From Prorocentrum cordatum (taxonomy: Eukaryota > Sar > Dinophyceae > Prorocentrales > Prorocentraceae): a stretch of DNA of 64,000 nucleotides. The translations under genes were made by a program, and so were the position numbers. The notes below the pieces were generated by a model, which had not been told where the DNA came from, ran no database searches, and saw only the letters and a list, made by a program, of their open reading frames with translations. Positions 32,140-40,830 of the stretch are shown piece by piece (positions within the stretch are counted from its first letter, which is position 1; the number at the start of each line of letters is the position of its first letter). Location: positions 87,107-151,106 of the forward strand of contig CAUYUJ010019594.1 of NCBI GenBank assembly GCA_963575745.1, in the 5' to 3' direction.

Positions 32140-32301
32140 CCCCGAACCCTGGCGCTGCTTTCGCGGCGGGGCGCCGCCGGGCCCCGCCAGCGGCCGCCGG
32201 AGAGCGCCAGCCGCGGCAGCAGCGCCGCCGCCGGCAGCAGCACCGGGAGGGTCCGCTGCATCGCCACCACGAGGGCGAGCACGAGGGGGGGCGGCACGTA
32301 C
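32140..32301 (-). CDS. Possible membrane-protein exon after a CCCAG acceptor
   Basis: Minus strand: CTCCTCCCAG|G, then YVPPPLVLALVVAMQRTLPV, LLPAAALLPRLALSGGRWRG and PAAPRRESSARV. A hydrophobic run is followed by a basic segment. The 3' boundary is uncertain. Similar hydrophobic, Leu/Ala-rich exons occur at 22256-22440 and 61796-62023. Family unknown. Confidence 0.35.
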
Positions 32302-32533
32302 CTGGGAGGAGCGGGGCACTCGGGAGGACAGGCCTGGAGACCTCGCGCGGCAGCCCGGGGGTCCCAACCTGCGCTGGGCCCGCGTCGGAAGGTACGATCG
32401 GGCTCTCTCATCGGCGGAGCGTCGGCTGTGCGTCGGAGGCACGCCGGAGGCACGTCGGAGGCACGCCGGGGCATCGCCGCCCGAACGTTGGTCCAGGTCT
32501 GACGGGGCGGGCGGGCGGACCAGATGGTACAAC

Positions 32534-32687
32534 TAGGGGGCCACACGCGAACCCTACCCCTACCCCCCACGATTTCTGAGGAAGAGGGTGGGGTTCACTT
32601 CGTTCGGGAGCTCCCGAGCGAAGTGAACCCCACCCTCCCCCTCAGAAATCGTGGGGGGCAGGGGTAGGGTTCGCATGTGGCACCCTA
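32534..32687. mobile_element. Near-perfect foldback element M6, copy 1
   Basis: A 154-bp palindrome with arms of about 75 bp: TAGGGGGCCACACGCGAACC + CTACCCCTACCCCCCACGAT + TTCTGAGG..., mirrored to GGTTCGCATGTGGCACCCTA. The centre is CGGGAGCTCCCG. The ends are TA; ACAA occurs on both sides outside. A second copy lies at 62907-63061. Confidence 0.92.
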
Positions 32688-32849
32688 ACAAGTGTTGCGC
32701 GCCACGCGAAGCCTCCAGGATCTTCTTCATGGCGTACCCGGGGGGGACAAAACACGGCACGGGCCCAGACCCCCTCGCGTCGAGGAAAGAAGCGTGACGG
32801 AAGGCGCGAAGCACAGAAAGCACTACACGCATGTATTCCCCCATTGTCC

Positions 32850-33930
32850 CATAATTCTGAATCATGGGAAACGCAAATTCTTGAAAAACAGCACTCCGTG
32901 GGCTGGAAATGCGTTTCCCATAATTCGAGTTCCGAGTCTCGGGGAGCGCTGTTTCCCAGAAGTCGAATTCCGAATTATGGGACACGCAATTCCCCTTGGA
33001 AAACCACACTCAATGGGCTGGAATTGCGTTTCCCATCACTCGAATTCCGAATTTGGGGAAACGCGGTTTCTCAGAATTCGAATTCCGAATTATGGGAAAC
33101 GCAATTTCCCTTAAAAAGCTTCACCCAACTTCCCAGAATTCCGAATCATGGGAAACGCAATTTCCCTTGAAAAAACCTCACGCAATGGGCTGGAATTGCG
33201 TTTCCCATAATTCTGAATTATGGGAAACACAAGTTCCCTTGAAGAAACGCACTCAATGGGCTGGAATTGCGTTTCCCATAATTCCGAATTATGGTAAACG
33301 CAATTTCCCGTGAAAAAACCGCACTCTCATAATTGGGCTTCCCAAAATTCGAATTCCGAATTCTGGGAAACAGCGTTTCCCGAAATTCAGAATTCGAATT
33401 ATGGGAAACGCAACTCCAGCCCATCGAGTGCGGTTGTTCAAAGGAAATTGCGCTTCCCACCATTCAAAATTCGAATTCTCCCACAATTCGACATTTAATC
33501 ATGGGAAACGCAATTCCAGCTCATCGAGTGCGGTTTCTCAAAGAAAATTGCGTTTGCCATAATTCGGAATTATGGGAAACGCAATTCCAGCCCATCGAGT
33601 GCGTTTTTCAAAAAAAGAAATCGCGTTTCCCATAATTCGGAATTCGAATTCTGGGAAACCGCGTTTCCCAAAATTCGGATTCGAATTATGGGAAACGCAA
33701 TTCTGGCCCATCGAGTACGGTTTTTCAAAGGAAATTGCGTGTCCCATAATTCGGGATTCGACTTCTGGGAAAACGCGTTTCCCCGTGCAATGTGCCCTGG
33801 GTGCACAGCCCATCGAGTGCGGTTTTTCAAAGGGAATTGCGTTTCCCATAATTCGCAGGGCTTCGGGCTGGAATTGCGTTTCCCATAATTCCTAATTACG
33901 GGAAACGCAATCCCGGACGACTGCCACAAT
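32850..33930. repeat. Array R5 of small palindromes (CGTTTCCCATAATT / AATTATGGGAAACG)
   Basis: About twenty instances of ATTATGGGAAACGCAATT or its inverse GCGTTTCCCATAATTC, about half in each orientation. They alternate with CACTCRATGGGCTGGAATTG linkers and AAAAACCGCACTC. Adjacent units pair into hairpins (for example 33268-33305, 33550-33580). It is AT-richer than its surroundings and has no coding frame. Confidence 0.9.
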
Positions 33931-33942
33931 TCAAACTTTCCG

Positions 33943-34090
33943 CCCCGAGATGCCCCCAGGAGGCCCCCAAAGGCCCCCCACGGGGCTCCGAGAGGCCCCC
34001 GAGGCCCCAAGACGCCCCAAGAGGCCCCAAAACGGCTCCCAAGAGGCCTCGAAACTGTCTCCAAGAGGTCCCTGAGAGGCCTCCCGCTAC
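33943..34090. repeat. CCCCAAGAGGCC minisatellite R6, small block
   Basis: Degenerate units such as GAGGCCCCAAGACGCCCCAA. The same motif, in inverse orientation, makes up the 46.6-58.3 kb arrays. Confidence 0.8.
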
Positions 34091-34308
34091 ATCCCGACGA
34101 ACACTCCAGAGGCCAATGTCACACAAACCAGGCACGGTGGCGGAGTGGCCTGAAGGCCATTCGGGGCGAGAGATGCCCTGACCTCGGCTTTCGGGTCAGA
34201 ACTCGGGTCCCTGGTGGCCGTTCGGGGCGAGTCGGGCACCCGTGGAACGCTCCCGGCGGGGCGCGGCTGCCGGAGCGCATCCCGAGGCCGTCGAGAACGG
34301 CCGAAAGC

Positions 34309-34410
34309 TCAGACCGGCATCGGATCGATCTCGAGAGGTCGCCTGCGGAGCTCGGGAATCCGCGGCAGCAGCCTGCCGAGCAGCTGCCGGCCGTGGCGCC
34401 GCAGCAGCGC
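34309..34410 (-). CDS. Possible terminal exon (33 codons)
   Basis: After a CCCCCCAG acceptor the minus strand reads ALLRRHGRQLLGRLLPRIPE, LRRRPLEIDPMPV and TGA (34309-34311). It resembles the terminal-exon candidate at 15281-15397 in its ALL opening and basic-hydrophobic character. No partner exon identified. 34091-34308 and 34411-34865 show nothing else apart from an R9 fragment at 34478-34516. Confidence 0.3.
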   Translation of the reverse strand, partial: ALLRRHGRQLLGRLLPRIPELRRRPLEIDPMPV

Positions 34411-34865
34411 CTGGGGGGCGGCGGGGGGAGCAAAAAGAGGGTGCGAGGCGGCTACTCCCCGGACCTCTGCAGGAGCGCGTGCTGACCAGGACTTCGAGGC
34501 GAATCCAGGGAAGCGGAGCGGTATCAGTACCTGCTGCTGCTGCTCCCAAGGCCTCCGATGTCGCGAGTTGTTCTCAACGTCGGCCCCGAGAGATCTCGAA
34601 CACCTCCCCAGGGCCAGATGTTCAGCCTGAGCAGTTTCTTTGACAATATTGGGGCCCTGTGAGGGCCCCTCAAAGCCGAAAACCGTCCAAGACCGCCAGC
34701 CGCGTTGTATTTCTGCGGCGCGATGACGTCTGGAGGTCTGGCGACGAGGCGTGGGCAGCGGCATCGGTCTCCGCTCAACTACCCGCACCCCTCCCGGGGC
34801 CCACCTGGCGCAGATTTCCACCCCAGATATCCGTGTTTGACGGTCCCGGGGCCTGAAAACGGCCT

Positions 34866-35040
34866 CCCCCTCCCTCCTCCTTCTCCTCCTCCGCCTCCCC
34901 AGATCCTTCTCCTCCTCCTCCTCCTCTTCCTCCTCTTCCTCCTCCTCTTCCTCCTCCTCTTCCTCCTCCTCTTCCTTCTCCTCCTCCTCCTCCTCCTCCT
35001 CCTCCTCCCCCTCCTCCTCCTCCTCCTCCTCCTCCTCATC
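34866..35040. repeat. (TCC/TTC)n tract
   Basis: TCC triplets with periodic CTTCCTCC units. Confidence 0.93.
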
Positions 35041-35187
35041 CTACGAAAAATCACAAAAGATCTTCGAGCTACGAACCTCGAACCTCGCCACCCCCCCCCC
35101 GTTGCTCGCCGTATAGCCAGTGCTGGGCCGCCCCCCCCCCCACCCCCCAGCTGGCTCCCAAGCATCCTCTCCCCCTCCTCTGACAAT

Positions 35188-35310
35188 AAAGCCTCCCGGA
35201 TGGGGTCCGAGCAGCCTGCCCAACAGCGGCCGCTGTTGGTTTGGGACAACATTTGTTCTTGGGCATTGTACCCATTTTTTCCGTACCCATTTCGGACGTC
35301 CAAAGGTACG
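35188..35310 (-). repeat. Dispersed repeat R2, copy 2 (inverted)
   Basis: GCCCAACAGCGGCCGCTGTT, TTGGGCATTGTACCCATTTT and CCGTACCCATTTCGGACGTC are the reverse of the 21165 and 36370 copies. It begins with AGCCTCCCGGATGGGGTCCG, a solo end of the neighbouring M1 element. Confidence 0.7.
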
Positions 35311-35342
35311 GCAAGGGTGCGTCGATGGTCCTCAGAACTGGG

Positions 35343-35537
35343 CCTCCTAGGTGGGATCGGAGCAGGTGGGGTCGGAGGATGGCGCCGCCTCGCCGACGCA
35401 TCGGCGCCGCATCGCCGATGCATCGGCGCACGTCGGCGTGGAGAACATCGGGCTCCACATCGCGCCGCATCGCCGATGCATCGGCGCTGCGGCGCGATCC
35501 TCCGACCCCACCTGCTCGGGCTCCATCCGGGAGGCCT
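35343..35537. mobile_element. Foldback element M1, best copy
   Basis: The inner inverted ends match at 27 of 29 positions: GAGCAGGTGGGGTCGGAGGA at 35360-35379 against its inverse near 35498-35517. Looser similarity extends to CCTCCCGGATGG-type sequence at 35343 and 35537. The core has ATCGCCGATGCATCGGCG palindromes and CGTGGAGAACATCGGGCTCC. Confidence 0.85.
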
Positions 35538-36339
35538 ACCAACCGTCGGCCATAGGATCCTCAAAGCGTGCGCAGAATCTACTCGCGCACTTGATGCTCT
35601 GGGTAGTAGTGGTGGCGTTGCGTGCGAAGCACTTGTTGGCGCCCCCCTCTCCAGCGCCGGTCATTCCTAAGCGTAGGTCGGGCATGCCCTCCTGCAGGCG
35701 GCCTTGGGATGACAGCATGGCCGAACACCGACCAAACGGGCAGCGACACCGAGACCGACCGACGTCGACAGGCCGCACGTACGCCCAGGAGGGCGCAGCG
35801 ACGCGGCAACGGCGTGGTGTCCGACCGAACCGAACCGACCGAAAGCGACCGACTGCAACGCAGCCGAACCGACCATCCCGCGAGCTCCCCAGGAAACCCA
35901 AAAGGCACCCCAACACTTGCTCCCCGGACCTCTCCTGGGACGCTTTCTGACCAGGATGTCGAAGCTGATCCAGCGGTGGCGACGAGGGCCTCCCAGGAGG
36001 CCCCAGAGAAGGCGAAAAAGACGGAAGTGTAGCGGCATGGGTACAGTCGGACCTAGGGCAAAATGACATCCCCAAGAACAGGAGACCCTCGGCCGGCAAA
36101 ACACACAGAACTTGGATGCACAAAAGCATCCGACGAGCAAGAAAAACACGAGGGCACCCTCCCTTCACCGACCTCGATGGTTTTGGGCCGATTTCCGAGC
36201 CTCCCACGCGGCCTCGGACGCCAAGAAAACCGAAGAACAGGGCATCCCCAAAATCATGCGAAAACCTGTAAAACTGCATGTGTTTTTGTTCCGCGTTTCG
36301 GAAGCCTCTGAGGAGGTCTTCTCTGGGTCGTCTTCGGGC
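35538..36339. other. No gene recognised; R9 fragment 35936-36000, M8 end at 35677
   Basis: The R9 fragment contains GCTTTCTGACCAGGATGTCG and GTGGCGACGAGGGC. GTCGGGCATGCCCTCCTGCA at 35677 resembles one end of M8. Open frames are not recognisable. Confidence 0.4.
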
Positions 36340-36485
36340 GTCTGGTGGCCCGGCATTCGACTGTACCTCTTCCCCCTCCGATTTGGACGCCCGAAATGGG
36401 CACGGGAAGAATGGGCACAATGCCCAACAGCACATGTTGTCCCAAACCAACCGCGGCCACTGATGGGCAGGCGGCCTTCTGCCCT
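36340..36485 (+). repeat. Dispersed repeat R2, copy 3
   Basis: GGACGCCCGAAATGGGCACG, GAATGGGCACAATGCCCAAC, TGTTGTCCCAAACCAACCGC and TGATGGGCAGGCGGCC align with copies 1 and 2. Confidence 0.75.
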
Positions 36486-36573
36486 AAATGGCCGCAGGCC
36501 GCGGCGACCACCGACGGCGAGCCCTGTTCAGACTGAACAGGAACTGCTGTTGGCCCATTTCGTTCGTGCCGAT

Positions 36574-36759
36574 GTCGGCTATACGCAAGAGTGACCCTGG
36601 GTAAGAGTGACCTCTGGTGCGCGGCATTAGGGGGGCGCGGGGGAGCCAAACCCAAGCGCGCAAGCCGCTGATATCGCAGCGCGTTCGGCGATTGGGGGAC
36701 CCATTTGGGCCCGCACCAAAGGTCACTCCGGCGAAAGGTCACTCTTACGCCTAGCCGAC
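36574..36759. mobile_element. Foldback element M7
   Basis: Inverted ends of about 48 bp: GTCGGCTATACGCAAGAGTG + ACC...GAGTGACCTCTGGTGCG at the left and CGCACCAAAGGTCACTC...GGTCACTCTTACGCC + TAGCCGAC at the right. Each arm holds two GTCACTC motifs. 186 bp, with no other copy in the window. Confidence 0.85.
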
Positions 36760-36828
36760 GACGGTGGGCCTCTAGGCGAGTCTGGACGCTTCGCCACTGC
36801 TGGCCTCTGTGGAGGCACACGCCCGACT

Positions 36829-37023
36829 TCAGCTGCCGAGGCATCGTTCGTGCCAATCCGAGACCGAGCCGCGAACGCCCCCCCGAGGTCCGAGCGCCCG
36901 CAGCTGCAGCGTCTCGGCACGCCGCGCGCCCACGAGGCGCGGCAGCAGCCCGTCGCCCAGCGCCGCGGCGGTGCAGCGGCGGCCCTCGGCGCAGAGCAGG
37001 CCGAGGGCGTGCAGGCCGAGGGC
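36829..37023 (-). CDS. Possible terminal exon, 64 codons, Leu/Ala helical
   Basis: After CCGGGCAG the minus strand reads ALGLHALGLLCAEGRRCTAA, ALGDGLLPRLVGARRAETLQ, LRALG..., ending TGA (36829-36831). It looks like an amphipathic helical repeat, but I cannot assign a family. Element M8 lies just upstream on this strand (37046-37174), so M8 would be inside the preceding intron. Confidence 0.35.
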   Translation of the reverse strand, partial: ALGLHALGLLCAEGRRCTAAALGDGLLPRLVGARRAETLQLRALGPRGGVRGSVSDWHERCLGS

Positions 37024-37045
37024 CTGCCCGGGGATCGACGCTCAG

Positions 37046-37174
37046 GTCGGGCGTGCCCCCCTACACAGGGGACGTTCGGCGAAACGGCGTCACAACACAA
37101 TACATCCAAATCACGTCCCCCGACTATTTTCATACTGGTTTTGAACACCCCTCCTGTAGAGGAACAGGCCCGAC
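37046..37174. mobile_element. Foldback element M8, copy 1
   Basis: Ends GTCGGGCGTGCCCCCCTACA and its inverse TCCTGTAGAGGAACAGGCCCGAC. The interior is AT-richer. Related copy at 63541-63691, and half a copy at 60759. Confidence 0.75.
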
Positions 37175-38080
37175 TCAAATCGACGCAAACACGGGGTGTT
37201 TTTCGGGTGCGTCTTGTCCTCGCGTTCCCTCTGCCTGGCCTCATTCCTGGGGGGGGCAGAGGTACCCTCACCGCTGCCATTGCCTCGTGGTCCCCCTGGG
37301 CCTCCTGGGCGGTTCGTCGTCACGGCTGGGCTCGCGTCGGGAGCCGGGTCCGCACGCGCCCCACGGGAGGTCCTGGGAGCAGCGGCGTCAGTATTTCATG
37401 GTTTCCCCAGTTCCGCCTCTGCTGCAAAGCGATGCTTCCCACGCCGAGCACAACGTTTCGTGGTCCATAGGCCGGGAACTCCGCCGAAGAGGATACCCAC
37501 AATTGCGGCACTTTCAATTGCACATGGTTGGGTCCTTCGCCAGCTCGTGTTCGCTCGTCTCGTCTTTGTTTTCCGCCGCTGCTGCGCAATAACTTCGAAC
37601 GAAAACGACCCACGAAAAATGGCGCACGGAATCGGGAGGGAACATCAAAGCGCAGCTTGGGTCGAACCCTGCGCGCCTGCCCGCGCAAGCCGCCGAGGAG
37701 CCCGAATGGCTCGGCGCCAGGGAGGCACGCCGACGGCAGCCGCAGGGCGCCGCCCCCGAGGCCGAGGGCGGTCACCTGGACCGGGCACTCTGTCGACGAC
37801 CTACCAAGCCACCCCAAACCAACCCGAAGATCCAAATTTCGGGTTGGGGGGGGCGGGAGGTATCCACATGTGGTTTTTCATATCCGACGCCCCCCCGCCC
37901 CCCACGCACTGGAACTGGAGGGCACATTGGGGCCTTCGGGGTGGGTTGGGGTGCTTTGGTGGGTGGTGAACTTTTGAATCGCAGCGGCGAGGAGCCACGC
38001 CGCGCTCGAACGCAGCAGAGGTGGGGACGCATCGGGCACGGCAGGCGAGGAGGAGGGAGCACGCTAGGCGAGGTGGAGAG
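37175..38080. other. No gene recognised
   Basis: Mixed GC-rich DNA. Several open frames on both strands, none of recognisable sequence. Confidence 0.4.
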
Positions 38081-38300
38081 GGAGGAGGAGGAGGAGGAGG
38101 AGGAGGAGGAGGAGGAGGAGAGGAGGAGGAGGAGGAGGGAGGAGGAGGAGGGAGGAGGAGGAAGAGGAGGAGGAGGAGGAGGAGAAAGGAGAGGGAGGAG
38201 GAGGTGGAGGAGGAGGAGGGGGAGGAGGAGGAGGAGGAGGAGAAGGAGGAGGACGACGAGGAGGGCGAGGAGCAGGAGGATGAGGAGAAGAAGAAAAAGA
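38081..38300. repeat. (GAG)n microsatellite
   Basis: GAG/GGAG triplets, purine-rich on the plus strand, fading into AAGAAGAA by 38310. 38301-38519 shows no gene. Confidence 0.95.
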
Positions 38301-38533
38301 AAGGATAAGAGGAAGGAAAACAAGAGAAATAATGATAACAAGAAGAAACTGTTGAAGGATAAGAAGAACACCATGATTAATAAGAACAATAAGCAAAAGA
38401 AGGGAGACGGAGCACGCTCAGAGCATGAAGTTCTTGTGCGTGTGTGCCGGAGCACAAGCGTGCACAGCAAAGAGACGTCGAAGACCGTGACCTGGATCGG
38501 GCACGCGCCAACATGAATCACGGATCCGTGGAT

Positions 38534-38722
38534 CCTCCTCCTCCTCTTCCTCATCATGTTCCTCTTCCTCCACCTCCTGAAATCATCCTCCTCCTCCTCC
38601 ACCTCCTCCCCCTCCTCCTCCTCCTCCTCCTCCTCCTCCTCCTCCTCCTCTTCCTCCTCCTCCTCCTCCTCCTCCTCCTCCTCCTCCTCCTCCTCCTGCT
38701 CCTCCTCCTTTTCTTTTCCTTC
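38534..38722. repeat. (TCC)n tract
   Basis: It follows ACATGAATCACGGATCCGTG, which recurs at 39968-39990 beyond the next TCC tract. Confidence 0.93.
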
Positions 38723-38726
38723 TAGA

Positions 38727-39823
38727 TAACGTTTCCCTGTCGCACCCCAGGGCCAGTTGTTAGGGCGGGTCGGGCGTTTCGCCTGAGACTTCCTCACCAC
38801 TTATGACTCTGAAACTTAAAAGGGGACAACCGCTCCACAGATGGAGGGCGGGTCGTTTTCAAAATGTGGTTCTCGCCGCAGCGCCGCGCACATTCGTTTT
38901 CAAAATTTCAATAGTTTCACGGGCTGAGGGCGGGTCGTTTTCAAAATGTGGTTTCGCCTTAGCGCCGCGCACTTTCGTTTCATCAAAATGTAAAAATTTC
39001 ACGGACTGAGGACGGGTCGTTTTCAAAATGCGGCTCTCGCCTTCGCGCCGCGCACTTTCGTTTCAAAATTTGCAGTGATGTCACGGATTGAAGGCGGGTC
39101 GTTTTCAAAATGTGGTTTCGCCTTGGCGCCGCGCACTCTCGTTTCAAAAAGTTGCAAGACTTTCGCGGACTGAGGGCGGGTCGTTTTCAAAATGCGGCTC
39201 TTGCCTTAGCGCCGCGCACTTTCGTTTCAAATGTTGCAATAGCTTCACGGACTGAGGGCGGGTCGTTTTCAAAATGTGGCTTCGCCTTAGCGCCGCGTAC
39301 TGTTGTTTCAAAAAGTTGCAAGGGCTTCACGCACTGATGGCGGCGGGTCGTTTTCAAAATGCGGCTCTTGCCTTAGCGCCGCGCATTTTCGTTGCACAAC
39401 CATTGCACAAAAAAAAACTGATTGAGGGCGAGCCCCTTTTCAAAATGTGGCTCTCGCCTTAGCGCCGCGCACATTCGTTGTAAACAGTTGCAAGAGTTTC
39501 ACCGATTCCCAAGATAAACGTACCAGAAATGGTGTTATTGGAAGGGTTCAGGATTATGCTGGCGCAACGGTTATATGGATTCGCGGCGTTGAAGTCCCAA
39601 CAATGGCGTTCTGGCACGATTCGGATCGTCAAGACGCAGCAGTCAGGTTGATGCGTGGCGTTGAAATCCCGAGAACAATGTCTTGCCATGCTTCGGGATC
39701 TTCAAACGGTTGTCTTCCAACGGAAACGTTTTCTTTTGTGGAAATCAACCATTGTACAGACCTAGAGGGAGCTTGGAGGGAGGGTTAACTCCGACATCGT
39801 TGATGACTCTTGGGTTTACACTA
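38727..39823 (+). repeat. Composite repeat R3, copy 2 (82-bp satellite with unique flanks)
   Basis: The leader GTCGCACCCCAGGGCCAGTT is followed by eight units with marks TTCAAAATG at 38858, 38940, 39022, 39104, 39186, 39268, 39353 and 39439. The first five intervals are exactly 82 bp, then 85 and 86. The tail (CGTACCAGAAATGGTGTTAT ... CATCGTTGATGACTCTTGGG) matches copy 1. TCC repeat borders both ends. Confidence 0.92.
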
Positions 39824-39952
39824 ATCCTCCTCCTCCTCCTCCTCCTCCTCCTCCTCCTCCTCGTCCTCCTCCTCCTCCTTCTTCCTCCTCCTCCTCCTGT
39901 CACTCCTCCTTCCCCCTCCTCCTCCTCCTCCTCCTCCTCCTCCTCCTCCTCC
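39824..39952. repeat. (TCC)n tract
   Basis: TCC with CTT and CGT variants. Confidence 0.95.
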
Positions 39953-40294
39953 CCGGGCACACGCCAACATGGATTACGGATCTGTGGATATGACGCGTGG
40001 GCACCAGATCCACGGGTCGGGGACATGCGGTCGACTTGAAATGAACTGTAGTAGAACTTGAGTCGAAATTGAGTAGAGCTAGAGGGCGGTCACCTGGAGG
40101 TTTCCGCAGTGGGAGCAGTACATTGATCACCGCGGGGGCTTCTGAGGGGATAAAACGGGGTAAGCATAAGCAGATGTTCGGGTGAGCTGAGCGGGCTCCG
40201 CCCACTCGGCGGAGCTATATAACCCCTCCTAAACCACTCGGGACGCTTGTAAGCCACTTATAAGCCAGGCAAGACCGTATGCGTATAGGTAATA
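39953..40294. other. No gene recognised
   Basis: Begins with GGGCACACGCCAACATGGAT, shared with about 38500. A GCGGAGCTATATAACC stretch at 40209-40224 is TATA-like, but no gene follows it. Confidence 0.35.
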
Positions 40295-40565
40295 TCACCA
40301 GCCCTTTAGAGTGTGAGTGGTTAAGAGCGCTTCCTCTTCCGACCTCCTTCCCCTTCGGGGAAGGGTTTACCCCTCCACCGACCCCCCTCCCCCTGGACCT
40401 GGACGGGGGGGGTCACGAGGCCTTGGAGCGTCCAAGAGGCAAGAAGGCCAACATCAGTAATCCCACCAGCCCTCTGGACGACAGGTGGTCTGACGAGGGT
40501 CTCGTTCCTCTTCCACGACCCCTCTTCCCTCTGAGGGAGGGAACCCTCCCCCTCCCCTCCCTGGG
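40295..40565. repeat. Diverged direct duplication
   Basis: ACCAGCCCTTTAGAG, TTCCTCTTCCGACC and GGGAAGGGTTTACCCCTCC (40299-40377) recur as ACCAGCCCTCTGGA, TTCCTCTTCCACGACC and GGGAGGGAACCCTCC (40463-40550). Confidence 0.55.
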
Positions 40566-40689
40566 TGTTTTTGGGGAGGGGGTCAGAGGGTCCTTGTTTG
40601 GCCCCTGGGAGGGTCACTTCTTGACACCCCTCGCGAGGATCGTGGCCCCCGAGGGGGGGAGCTACATTTAGGACCCCCCTCTGTTGATC

Positions 40690-40830
40690 GACCGCCTCTA
40701 AGATGGCCCCAAGAGGCCCTACAGGGCTCGCAAGAGGCCCCCAAGAGGGCCCAAAGAGCGCCTCAAGAGGCCACCAAGAACCCTCCGAGAGGCACCCGAG
40801 AGGCCCAAGATGGCTCGAGATAGCCTCGTT
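40690..40830. repeat. R6 minisatellite, CCCCAAGAGGCC orientation
   Basis: Units such as CCCCAAGAGGCCCT, TCGCAAGAGGCCCCC and CAAGAGGCCACC. Confidence 0.8.

Noticed and set aside
32850-33930. CRISPR-like array
   Set aside because: Repeats alternate in orientation, spacers are not uniform, there are no cas genes and the setting is eukaryotic.
34127-34215. tRNA-like segment with TGGCGGAGTGG (A-box match) and ACCAGG/CCTGGT ends
   Set aside because: No T-arm or B box (GGTTCGANNCC) and four surplus bases between the acceptor and the A box.
40209-40224. GCGGAGCTATATAACC as a TATA promoter
   Set aside because: No gene lies downstream, and dinoflagellate promoters are not known to rely on canonical TATA boxes.
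40311-40385. GTGAGTGGTTAAGAGCG resembling a tRNA-Leu/Ser D arm
   Set aside because: No anticodon arm or T arm follows; the segment is part of a local duplication.
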